Source: Bacteroidales bacterium (GTDB taxonomy: Bacteria; Bacteroidota; Bacteroidia; Bacteroidales; UBA932). From it: a DNA stretch of 64,000 nucleotides. Within the stretch, counting starts at the first letter, position 1. Each line of letters starts with the position of its first letter. The notes under the pieces were generated by a model that worked only from the letters and a program-made list of their open reading frames with translations, was not told the origin of the DNA and ran no database searches. Both the position numbers and the translations under genes were made by a program. Where the stretch lies: contig JAFUWY010000039.1 in NCBI GenBank assembly GCA_017477245.1, positions 61,753 to 125,752 of the forward strand. Reading direction: 5' to 3'. This document shows, one piece after another, positions 9,453-17,951 of this stretch.

Positions 9453-10580
9453 TTAATCTTCCCCTTCCGCATTGCGGATCAGGGATTCCAGGATGGTTTG
9501 TATGCCGGATTTGGCGGATGCCTTGACCCGGACGTCCGTCCGGTCCGGATCGGGATGTCCCAGCGGGTAGAAGGCGACGTCCTGCAGCAGCAGTTCCGCG
9601 TCCAGGTAGTCGAAATCCGCGTCGTTGATCTGGACCACGACCCCGGGAACCTCGGAGAAGAGGATCCGGACCGGATCCTGCTCCTGGCCCGCCCGCATCA
9701 CGTCGGACAGGTCCAGCCCGATGCCGCAGTCCGCGGCCATCTGCCGGACGGTCCGCAGCAGGCCGCCCTCGCCCACCGTCGCCCCGGACAGCAGGATGCC
9801 GTCCTCGACCAGTTCGCGGACCACCTCGTAGCAATCCATGAAGTAGTCGGCATCCGTGATCTGGGGCGCGGGGCCGCCGCCCTGGCCGGTCTCCTGCACA
9901 AGCAGGGAGCCGCCCAGGCGGTAATCCGCCGTGTCGAAGGGGATGTAGACCACCCAGCTCTGCGGGTCCGGCGCCAGCGTGGCCGGACAGGCCCGGCGGG
10001 CGCCGAGCACCGGATGCTCGGACCGGAAGGGCTCGCTGATGAAACCGTAGTCCTCCTCGTCGGCGTCCCGCGCGATGCGCGTGCGCAGCGTCAGCTCGGA
10101 CGGTCCGGACGTCCGCGAGTAGCGGTAGCCGCAGAACTTGAGCCCCAGGGCGTCGACATAGTCGGCGGCGGCGCGCACGGAGGCATAGAAGGCGGCGCGG
10201 GCGCCGACGGGCGCCTCGTCCCAGCGCCAGGCGGCGTCCAGGCGCAGGTCGCCCAGGCGGAAACGGCCCGTACGCCAGACCGCGTCGACCAGGGCGGACG
10301 CCACGCGGATCCGCGTGTAGGATTCCGCCTCGGCGGCCGGCAGCCGCTTGCGGGTGGCGAGGACGCGGCCGAGATAGTCCTGCACGCGCTCCGGATCGAA
10401 ATCCGGACCGGGGAAGGGCGGATCGAGGGTCTCGTCCACCGCGCGCGCATCGGACAGCCCGGCATAGGGATGCCGGCCTTCGGCCTCCGTCACGGCATCG
10501 AGCAGCTGTGCGGGAGTGTATTCCTCCTGCACTCCGTCGATGACATAGGTCGCGTGCAATGCTGAGGTTTTTTCTGCCAT
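9453..10580 (-). CDS. AIR synthase-related protein (PurL/PurM C-terminal-like), function unknown
   Basis: 375 residues from the ATG at 10580. The C-terminal half resembles the AIR synthase C-terminal fold shared by PurM and PurL: RLGGSLLVQETGQGGG, then DCYEVVRELVEDGILLSGAT, VGEGGLLRTV, ILFSEVPGVVVQI. In true PurL/PurM the glycine-rich HDVSDGGL loop helps bind ATP; here it is replaced by TVGEGGLL, so purine synthesis activity is doubtful. The N-terminal half is not recognised. It shares a transcript with the PhoH gene and is divergent from folC. This call is a fold-level guess from motifs. Confidence 0.6.
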   Translation of the reverse strand: MAEKTSALHATYVIDGVQEEYTPAQLLDAVTEAEGRHPYAGLSDARAVDETLDPPFPGPDFDPERVQDYLGRVLATRKRLPAAEAESYTRIRVASALVDAVWRTGRFRLGDLRLDAAWRWDEAPVGARAAFYASVRAAADYVDALGLKFCGYRYSRTSGPSELTLRTRIARDADEEDYGFISEPFRSEHPVLGARRACPATLAPDPQSWVVYIPFDTADYRLGGSLLVQETGQGGGPAPQITDADYFMDCYEVVRELVEDGILLSGATVGEGGLLRTVRQMAADCGIGLDLSDVMRAGQEQDPVRILFSEVPGVVVQINDADFDYLDAELLLQDVAFYPLGHPDPDRTDVRVKASAKSGIQTILESLIRNAEGED

Positions 10581-10607
10581 TCGGAGTATCAAACGCGTAA
10601 ATTTAGT

Positions 10608-10615
10608 TAAATTTG
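10608..10615 (+). promoter_or_regulatory. Promoter -7 box TAAATTTG for folC
   Basis: TAAATTTG matches TAnnTTTG exactly and lies 15 bases before the folC ATG at 10631. Confidence 0.5.
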
Positions 10616-10630
10616 GATTCAGTTGCAACA

Positions 10631-11869
10631 ATGGAATATACAGAAAATACCTACAACCGGCTCCTGGAGGAGCTTTTCGCCCGCCATCCCTCCGTCCAGA
10701 CCGCCGGGTTCACGGCCGGGGCCTACAAGCCCGGGCTGGACGCGATGCGGCGCTTCGACGCCTCCCTCGGGCATCCCGCGGAGCAGATCCGCACCATCCA
10801 CGTGGCCGGGACCAACGGCAAGGGTTCCGTCAGTTCGATGCTGGCCGCCGCCCTGGCCGCCACCGGCCTGCGCGTCGGCCTCTACACCTCCCCGCACCTG
10901 GTGGATTTCCGCGAGCGGGTCAAGCTCATCGGTCCGGACGGCTGGTCCCTGGTCCCGAAGGAATACGTGTTCCGCTTCCTGACGGAGCGGGACCTCGACG
11001 GACTCTCCTTCTTCGAGGTCACCACCGGACTGGCTTTCCGCTGGTTCGCCGACGAGCAGGTGGACATCGCCGTGATCGAGGTCGGCCTGGGCGGCCGGCT
11101 GGACAGCACCAACATCCTCACGCCCGAGCTCGCAGTCGTCACCAGCATCGGCCTGGACCACTGCGCCCTGCTGGGCGGCACGCGCGCGGCCATCGCCGGC
11201 GAGAAGGCCGGCATCTTCAAGCCCGGCGTGCCCGCGCTCTGCGGACAGCGGGACGCGGAGACCGCGCCGGTCTTCGAGGCGAAGGCCGCCGGGACGCCCT
11301 GTCCCCTGTTCTTCGCGGAAGACTTCGACACGGAATCCTTTGCGCTCGACCTGGGCGGACCCTGCCAGGCGGAGAACCTGCGCACGGCGCTCGCCGCGCT
11401 GGAGCTGCTCGGCATCGACGCGGACGCCTCCGTGCGCGAAGCCGTCGCGCACACGGCCGCCCGCACCGGCCTGCGCGGCCGCTGGGAGCGCCTGCAGGAG
11501 GACCCGGAGGTCATCTGCGACATCGGCCACAACCCGCCCGCGCTGGAGATCAACTTCCGGCGGCTGCAGCAGGATGGCCGCCCGCTCGTGTTCGTCTACG
11601 GCATCATGGCCGACAAGGACCTCGACGCCATCCGCCCGATGATGCCCGGCGGCGCACGCTGGTTCCTCGTGGCGCCGCACGGCGACCGGGCGCTCCCCGC
11701 GGCGCAGCTCGCCGCCCGCATGCAGGGGCTGGACTGCACCGTGTGCAGCAGCGTACAAGACGGTGTCAGACAGGCACTTGACGCAGCGAAGGAAACCCCG
11801 GACTGCATCGTGTACATCGGTGGCAGCAATTTTGTGGTAGCAGAGGCCATCGGCATGTTTGACCAATAA
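10631..11869 (+). CDS. folC: Bifunctional folylpolyglutamate synthase/dihydrofolate synthase
   Basis: 412 residues from the ATG at 10631. A cytoplasmic Mur-ligase-like enzyme that adds glutamate to dihydropteroate and folates using ATP. Motifs in order: HVAGTNGKGSVSSML (P-loop, near residue 57), YTSPHLVDFRERV (about 92), EVGLGGRLDSTN (about 155), SIGLDHCALLG (about 174), GEKAGIFKPG (about 192) and DIGHNPPAL (about 296). Its product supports the methyltetrahydrofolate used by the metF and metH genes at the far end of the window. Ends 10 bases before the alpha-2-macroglobulin gene. Confidence 0.95.
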   Translation: MEYTENTYNRLLEELFARHPSVQTAGFTAGAYKPGLDAMRRFDASLGHPAEQIRTIHVAGTNGKGSVSSMLAAALAATGLRVGLYTSPHLVDFRERVKLIGPDGWSLVPKEYVFRFLTERDLDGLSFFEVTTGLAFRWFADEQVDIAVIEVGLGGRLDSTNILTPELAVVTSIGLDHCALLGGTRAAIAGEKAGIFKPGVPALCGQRDAETAPVFEAKAAGTPCPLFFAEDFDTESFALDLGGPCQAENLRTALAALELLGIDADASVREAVAHTAARTGLRGRWERLQEDPEVICDIGHNPPALEINFRRLQQDGRPLVFVYGIMADKDLDAIRPMMPGGARWFLVAPHGDRALPAAQLAARMQGLDCTVCSSVQDGVRQALDAAKETPDCIVYIGGSNFVVAEAIGMFDQ

Positions 11870-11878
11870 CGACGCCTT

Positions 11879-14800
11879 ATGAAAACCTGCAGACTGATTA
11901 CCCTTTTCCTCACCTTGACCTATATGATTCTACCCGCCGCCGCGAAGGATGACCAGGGGCACACCCTCGTCAGGCTCTGGTCCGAATACTACAAGGCCGT
12001 GGACGCCGACAAGCCCAAGGACCAGGCCGACATCCTGCTCAGGATCAAGCAGGAAGCTTCGCAGAAGCACCTCGCCTGGGACTTCTACGACGCCACGTGG
12101 AAGTATGTCCAGGCCCGCACCAGCACCAACTGGAAGCTCCGCGAGGAGCTCAACAAGGAAGCCGAAGGCGACCTGGAGCGCTTCGGCGAGCCCGTGGCCG
12201 TCTTCTACCACCGGCGCAGCCGGACGGACACCGGCGCGCTCCTGTCCTATATCCGGACCCACAAGTCCCGGATGGAAGCGGCGCACAACCCGGAGTTCTA
12301 TGAGCGGGACGGCGACCTGTCCCGCCACAAATACGCCCCCGCCCTGCTGCCCCGGATCGCCAACGACTACGAATACGCGCTCTGGAGCCTGCTCGGTCGC
12401 CGCGACGCCGACGCTTCCCGCGAACTCGCCGACCGGTTCAACGGCCGCTATCCGCTCGACGCCTTCGTCGAATTCAGCGACATCGCCCGGGGCCGTTCCG
12501 GAGAGGAATCGCGCCCGCTCTACGAAGCCTATGCGCAGAAATACGCCGGCAAGGCGGTCGCCCTGCTGGCGCGCGAATCGCTGCTGCTGCAGCGCCACAA
12601 CGACCTGCGCCACCCGGAGGGCACTTCCGCGCAGTATCGCGCGCTCGCTGACGACTGCGAGCGCTTCGTCGCCGACCGTAAGCGCTTCTCCGGCGACGAG
12701 AAGGCCATCGCCCAATGCTGCACCTCCGTCGACGACATCCTCGGGGAGCTGAACGGGCAGGAGATCACGGCGCGCGTCGAGCGGGGCGTCGCCACGCTCA
12801 CCGTGCGCAACCTCCCGCAGGTACGCGTCCGCCTCCTCAAGGGCAAGGAGCAGGTCTATGACCGCATGGTCGCCAATACGCGCCGGAGCTTCTACGTCCC
12901 GGACACCCTGACCTTCGAGATGCCCGCGCTCGACGACGGCACCTATACCCTGAAGTGCACCGAGGGCAAGGCCGAAGCCGAGAGCGAATACAACAAATAC
13001 TCCCTGTCCATCGCCCACAAGCGCGATCTCGGCGGCTACGGCGTGTACGTGGCCGACTACATCACCGGCGAGCCCGTGCAGCGCTGCGACATCCTGCTGC
13101 TGGACCGCGAGGGCCGGCAGGTCGACGCGGTCAGGGACCTCGCCATCGACGGATTCACCTACCTGCCGGAGCGCTTCGCCGCCCCGCTGGAGAAGGACCG
13201 CTGGGGCTATGCCCTCCAGGCGGTCGCAAGCCGGGACGGCCGGGTGCTGAAGTCCCAGCGCCACGGCTTCCGCTTCGAAGCGCGGGAGACCGTCGGCACG
13301 GACAACCCCGCCCGGCACCACGCGATGATCCTGACGGACCGCGGCGCCTACAATCCGGACGAGACCGTGCAGTTCAAGGTCCTGCTCTACGAGGGCACCT
13401 ACGCCTTCGCCACCCGCCCCGCCGGCGTCCGGCTGCACGCCACGCTCACCGACCCCACGGACAAGGAGATCGCACAGGCCGACCTCACGACGGGCGAGTT
13501 CGGCACCGCCGCCGGCTCCTTCGTGCTCCGCAAGGGCGAGCGAGGCGGCATGTACACCATCAACGTCAGCGAGGACGGCAAACAGATCGCCTCCGCCTCC
13601 GTGCGGGCGGACGAATTCGTGCTGCCCACCTTCGACCTGTCCTGGCAGCCCGACGACCGCTTCTACCTCCCCGGAGACCAGGTCCTGGTCCGGGGCGCCG
13701 TCAAGAGCTATTCCGGCCACAACCTCGGCACGGCCTCGGCCCGCTACACGGTCGAATCCGACGGCAAGACCCTCTCCGAAGGGCCGCTGGAGCTCGGCGC
13801 GTCCGGGGACTTCTCCATCCGATTCACGGCGCCGGACAACAACTATTATTATAACCATGCGGCCGTCACCGTCGTCGTCACGGACGGCACGGGCGAGACC
13901 CTCGAGTTCCACCGGGCGGTGACCGTCACCGGCCGGCTCCCCCTGGGCATCGAGGTCCTCAACGAATCCGAAGGCCGCTTCGAGACCGCCTCCCGGGAGG
14001 ACGGCGCCATCATCGGCGACGACTTCCTGCGCGCCCGCTTCCAGACCGGCTACGGCGAGCGGCTCACCCACCCGACCCTGAAGATCGCCTACAAGGTCCT
14101 GCGCGGCCAGACCACGCTCCTGTCGGGCGAAGCCCCCAACGGGGAGCCCCTCAATCTGTCCCTCGCCGGCCTGCCTTCCGGACTCTACACCGTCGAGGCC
14201 ACGGCCACGGCCGTGAGCGACGCCGGCAAGTCCTACACCCAGACCGAGCGGCGCGAGGTCGTCAAGGCCGCCGACACCGACACGATGCTGGACCTGGATG
14301 CGTTCTGCTTCTTCAAGGAGATGGCGGACGACGGCCGCAGCATCGCCCTGCAGGTCGGCACCACCACGGGACCGGCCTGGATCGTGGCCGAACTCTACGG
14401 CGACGGCAACCGCCTGCTGGACAAGCGCCTCGTGCGGCTCGCCGGCGTGCGCGGCCGCGCCGGCTCGCTGGAGACGATCCGTTTCGCCCGCCAGGACGGC
14501 TACCCTGAGACCCTGACCCTGAAGGTGTTCTGGTTCCGCGACGGACGCTCCTTCGAGTACACCGTGTCCTCCTACCGGGCCGCCGAGGCCTTCCGGCTCC
14601 CGCTGGCATTCAGCCGGTTCCTGGACACCACCGCGCCGCACGCCGACTACACCTTCACCCTGCAGACCGCCGCGGGCACGGAAGTGGCCGCCACCGTCTT
14701 CGACAAGAGCACGGAGACGATCCAGCGCAATGCATGGTACACGGCCTCGCCGTCCCGCCGCCGGCTGCCGGATGTCGAATACTCCGCCACGCCCGGCACG

Positions 14801-17065
14801 GACTCCGCCTACGGCTATACCTTCGGGACAGCTGCCCGGCGCGGCGACCGCATCCTGATGAAGTCGGCCGCCGTGGCCTTCAACGCCGCCGCGCCCGAGA
14901 TGGTCGAGGAAGCGCTCTCAGACAACCTCGCCCTCGATGAGGGCGTCGAGGAGGAAGCCGCCGTCACAGGCGCCGGCGCCGAACCGGAGAACCCGGCCAT
15001 CCGCGAGAACTTCGCGAACACGATCGCCTGGGAGCCGTTCCTGCGCGCAGACCAGGATGGCGTCGTCACCTTCCATTTCACCACGGCTGACAAGCTCTCC
15101 ACCTACTACGTCCAGCTGTTCGCGCACGACAAGGCCTTCCACAACGCCACGCTCCGCCGCGAGATGGTCGTCACCCTGCCGGTCAAGGTGGCCGTCGTGC
15201 AGCCGCAGTTCCTTTATGAGGGCGACCGCTACCTGGCCCGGGTGACCCTGGCGAACAGCAAGGACGTCCCGGTGTCCGGCCGGCTTGCCGTCCGGTTCCT
15301 GGGTGGCACCGACTACAAGACCGCCCCGGTCGTGCAGGAGAAGACCAGGCGCGTGACCGTGCCCGCAGGCGGATCGACCGATGTCAGCTTCGAGATCGCC
15401 GCCCCGGCGCTGCGCGACCTGGGCCTGCTCGTGAACTTCACCGCCGACAGCGCGGACTTCGGCTCCGACGGGGTCTTCGTCACGATGCCGGTCCGCCCGG
15501 CCGTGCAGACCCTCACCGAGGCCCACTCCGCCCTGCTGCTCGCCGGCATGGACCGCGAGGCGGTCCTCGCCGGCCTGCGCAGCCAGTTCGTCAACGTGCC
15601 CGGCATCGACGCCGCCCTGCGCGAGATCTCCATCCTCGACATGATCCGCGAGGCCATCCCGCAGAAGGTCGTCCCTGCCAGCGACAACCTTCTCGACCAG
15701 TCCGAGGCCCTCTTTGCCAACCACCTGCTCGACATCCTGCCCGGGACGCCGGTGGCCGGCGCCTCCCCCGAAGAGCGGGAGGCCATGGTGGACAAGATCC
15801 TCGCCTGCCGGGGCAGCGACGGCGGTTATGCCTGGTTCACGGGCATGACCTCCTCCCCGATCCTCACGGCCGTGCTGCTGGAGCGGCTCGCCGCGATGGG
15901 CGGCGCCTGCCCGCAGGCGCTCGCCGCCAACGCCCCGGCCGCCGTGCGCTATCTGGACCAGGAGTATTTCGGCGCTCGCAAGCGCCCCTACTGGTGCGGC
16001 GGGCTCAGCCTGGACCAGTACCTGCATGTCCGGGCCCTGTATCCGGAGGTGCCCTTCGAGCCGAAGGACGCCGATGCCAAGCAGTTGCGTGAGTTCAGGA
16101 AAGCCGCCAAGGCCTACCTCGTGCCCGGCGCCAGGCGCGGCCTCAACGGCCAGGTCTTCGCCAAGGCGCGCCGGATGAAGACCCTGCGCGCGCTGGTCAC
16201 CTCCGACGCCGGCAGCTCGCTCGCCAAGTCCTGGGGCATCTCCCTGTTCACCGCCGGACGCCTGCGCCGCTCGCTGGACAAGGACATCGCGTCCCTGCTG
16301 CAATATGCCGAGCCGCACCGCAGCGGCGGGACCTATTGCCCCAATGCCGTGATGCCCTGGCGGGGCCTGCTCGAGAGCGAGCTCTACGCCCACGCCCTGA
16401 TCTGCGACCTGCTGTCGGACTGCGGCCACGACGAGGTGGCCGAAGGCATCCGTCTCTGGATCATGGTCCAGAAGGAGACCCAGCAGTGGGAGGACGACCC
16501 GGCCTACATCCAGGCCATCGGGTCCGTGCTCCGCGGCACGGAAACGACCCTGCAGACCCGGGTCCTGGCGCTCAGCGCCACCAAGACCCTGCCGTTTGCG
16601 GACATCAAGGCCGCGGGCAACGGCTTCACCGTCAGCCGCAGCTTCACCCGCGAGGGCAAGCCGCTGCGCGACGGGGACATCCTCCACGTCGGCGACAAGG
16701 TCACCGCCACCTACAGCATCTGGAACGAGGAGAACCGCAGTTTCGTGCGCCTCACGGCCCCGCGCCCCGCGGCCTTCCGCCCCGTGGACCAGCTCTCCGG
16801 CCGCTACGGCTGGTTCGCCCGCCCGATCTCCATCACGGGATGGGTAAGCTTCAGTCCGCAGGGCTACCGCAGCGTGCTCGCCGACCGCACCGAGTTCTGG
16901 TTCGACACCTATCCCGAGGAGAAGACCAGCTTCTCCGAGGAGTTCTTCGTAACCCAGGAAGGCACCTTCCAGTGTCCCGTCCCGGTGATCGAATCGCTCT
17001 ACGCACCCCACTACCGCGCGAACGACGACGGGAAGATCCCCTTCATCGTCCGCCCGCAGCAATAA
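11879..17065 (+). CDS. Alpha-2-macroglobulin family protein, exported, no thioester motif
   Basis: 1728 residues with an N-terminal signal peptide (hydrophobic stretch to about residue 22, then KDDQ). An MG2-like domain begins near 480 (ILTDRGAYNPDETVQFKV). The characteristic A2M segment is near 1050-1110 (IAWEPFLRADQDGVVTFHF, then LPVKVAVVQPQFLYEGD), followed by the helical thioester-domain region (GSDGGYAWFTGM near 1315). The CGEQ thioester of classic A2M protease traps is not present. Bacterial A2Ms act as periplasmic or surface protease traps; large thioester-free versions are common in Bacteroidota and their function is less clear. No lipobox Cys is seen after the signal. Confidence 0.85.
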   Translation: MKTCRLITLFLTLTYMILPAAAKDDQGHTLVRLWSEYYKAVDADKPKDQADILLRIKQEASQKHLAWDFYDATWKYVQARTSTNWKLREELNKEAEGDLERFGEPVAVFYHRRSRTDTGALLSYIRTHKSRMEAAHNPEFYERDGDLSRHKYAPALLPRIANDYEYALWSLLGRRDADASRELADRFNGRYPLDAFVEFSDIARGRSGEESRPLYEAYAQKYAGKAVALLARESLLLQRHNDLRHPEGTSAQYRALADDCERFVADRKRFSGDEKAIAQCCTSVDDILGELNGQEITARVERGVATLTVRNLPQVRVRLLKGKEQVYDRMVANTRRSFYVPDTLTFEMPALDDGTYTLKCTEGKAEAESEYNKYSLSIAHKRDLGGYGVYVADYITGEPVQRCDILLLDREGRQVDAVRDLAIDGFTYLPERFAAPLEKDRWGYALQAVASRDGRVLKSQRHGFRFEARETVGTDNPARHHAMILTDRGAYNPDETVQFKVLLYEGTYAFATRPAGVRLHATLTDPTDKEIAQADLTTGEFGTAAGSFVLRKGERGGMYTINVSEDGKQIASASVRADEFVLPTFDLSWQPDDRFYLPGDQVLVRGAVKSYSGHNLGTASARYTVESDGKTLSEGPLELGASGDFSIRFTAPDNNYYYNHAAVTVVVTDGTGETLEFHRAVTVTGRLPLGIEVLNESEGRFETASREDGAIIGDDFLRARFQTGYGERLTHPTLKIAYKVLRGQTTLLSGEAPNGEPLNLSLAGLPSGLYTVEATATAVSDAGKSYTQTERREVVKAADTDTMLDLDAFCFFKEMADDGRSIALQVGTTTGPAWIVAELYGDGNRLLDKRLVRLAGVRGRAGSLETIRFARQDGYPETLTLKVFWFRDGRSFEYTVSSYRAAEAFRLPLAFSRFLDTTAPHADYTFTLQTAAGTEVAATVFDKSTETIQRNAWYTASPSRRRLPDVEYSATPGTDSAYGYTFGTAARRGDRILMKSAAVAFNAAAPEMVEEALSDNLALDEGVEEEAAVTGAGAEPENPAIRENFANTIAWEPFLRADQDGVVTFHFTTADKLSTYYVQLFAHDKAFHNATLRREMVVTLPVKVAVVQPQFLYEGDRYLARVTLANSKDVPVSGRLAVRFLGGTDYKTAPVVQEKTRRVTVPAGGSTDVSFEIAAPALRDLGLLVNFTADSADFGSDGVFVTMPVRPAVQTLTEAHSALLLAGMDREAVLAGLRSQFVNVPGIDAALREISILDMIREAIPQKVVPASDNLLDQSEALFANHLLDILPGTPVAGASPEEREAMVDKILACRGSDGGYAWFTGMTSSPILTAVLLERLAAMGGACPQALAANAPAAVRYLDQEYFGARKRPYWCGGLSLDQYLHVRALYPEVPFEPKDADAKQLREFRKAAKAYLVPGARRGLNGQVFAKARRMKTLRALVTSDAGSSLAKSWGISLFTAGRLRRSLDKDIASLLQYAEPHRSGGTYCPNAVMPWRGLLESELYAHALICDLLSDCGHDEVAEGIRLWIMVQKETQQWEDDPAYIQAIGSVLRGTETTLQTRVLALSATKTLPFADIKAAGNGFTVSRSFTREGKPLRDGDILHVGDKVTATYSIWNEENRSFVRLTAPRPAAFRPVDQLSGRYGWFARPISITGWVSFSPQGYRSVLADRTEFWFDTYPEEKTSFSEEFFVTQEGTFQCPVPVIESLYAPHYRANDDGKIPFIVRPQQ

Positions 17066-17074
17066 CCGACCGAT

Positions 17075-17452
17075 ATGATCAAGGAAGAACTGCTGTCCCT
17101 CGCCGACGCCTACCGCCAGGCGGGGGACGCCATCTACGACACCATCCGGGACAGCATCCGCCGCGCCGGCGGATTCCTGCCCTGCATCAACAACGACCGC
17201 AGCCGCCAGGACATGTTCGTCCAGGTCTATGACAGCCGGAAGAAATACTCCGAATCCTTCCCCATCCGGGCGATGAAACTCGACGCCCGGGGCGAGCTGC
17301 TCGTCTACATCGGCACCGCCGGCACCCTCTACACCGAACGCTACCTGCGCGGTCCCCTCTCCGAGGAGCACTGGGCCCCGCTCAAGGGCTCCAACATCCT
17401 CTTCCACCAGACCATCCTCTCCATCGCCGCCGCCATCGACGAATACCTCTGA
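17075..17452 (+). CDS. Hypothetical protein, 125 residues, downstream of the A2M gene
   Basis: I do not recognise this family. It starts nine bases after the A2M stop, so it is likely co-transcribed. It has no signal peptide or membrane segment, so it should be cytoplasmic. The sequence alternates predicted helices (MIKEELLSLADAYRQAGDAI at the start, ILFHQTILSIAAAIDEYL at the end) with a central beta region (FPIRAMKLDARGELLVYIG). Codon use matches its neighbours. A hairpin follows at 17466-17500. Confidence 0.6.
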   Translation: MIKEELLSLADAYRQAGDAIYDTIRDSIRRAGGFLPCINNDRSRQDMFVQVYDSRKKYSESFPIRAMKLDARGELLVYIGTAGTLYTERYLRGPLSEEHWAPLKGSNILFHQTILSIAAAIDEYL

Positions 17453-17465
17453 ACCGGCCTGACCC

Positions 17466-17500
17466 GTTCATAACGTCCATCTTTTCCGGACATTATGAAC
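17466..17500 (+). terminator. Hairpin after the hypothetical gene, probable terminator
   Basis: Arms GTTCATAACGTCC (17466-17478) and GGACATTATGAAC (17488-17500) pair at 12 of 13 positions around a 9-base loop. The right arm overlaps the ATG of the following barrel fragment. Confidence 0.5.
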
Positions 17501-17827
17501 GTTTTGGGCGGCTATAACCTCGCCACCGACGACTACGTGATCCCGGCTTATTTCGATGCCAAATACAACTTCCTGGACCGGAAGGTCAGTCCTTTCGCAG
17601 GCATCCGGACCGGCATCCGCTTCAACGGATCCCCCAGTTCATGCATCGGCAACTTCATCATCCTGTCCGGCGGCATCGATGCAGGTGCCTTCAGCATCCG
17701 GCTGGGCTATGAGTACGCCGCGAACAGGTATCGGCAGTCCGTGTATCGCGACTACTCCTGGGTCACGGATGTTACCACGCTGGAGAAACCCAGCATGCTG
17801 TTCTGCTCGTTCGCCGTCAATTTCTAG
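17495..17827 (+). pseudogene. Remnant of an outer-membrane beta-barrel protein
   Basis: An open frame of 110 residues looks like the last strands of a small porin-like or OmpA-like barrel: alternating aromatic strands (YFDAKYNFLDRKVSPFAGIR, FSIRLGYEYAANRY) ending in Phe (MLFCSFAVNF), as expected for BAM-recognised barrels. It lacks a signal peptide and the first half of a barrel, and an in-frame stop lies at 17471. Its ATG is buried in a hairpin. It is most simply a 5'-truncated remnant, although translation as a small protein cannot be excluded. Confidence 0.55.
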
Positions 17828-17871
17828 CAGCGAGCGTTTTCAGCAAATTTCTAATAAACAGTCAGTTACAT

Positions 17872-17905
17872 AAACATACCGTGCCCCAGCGAGCACGGTA
17901 TGTTT
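17872..17905. terminator. Perfect 13-bp hairpin between the barrel remnant and truA
   Basis: Arms AAACATACCGTGC (17872-17884) and GCACGGTATGTTT (17893-17905) pair perfectly around an 8-base loop, in the gap between convergent reading frames. Likely a bidirectional terminator. Confidence 0.7.
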
Positions 17906-17951
17906 GTATAACCTATTATCATTCAATAAATTCACAAAAACAGCCTCTCCG

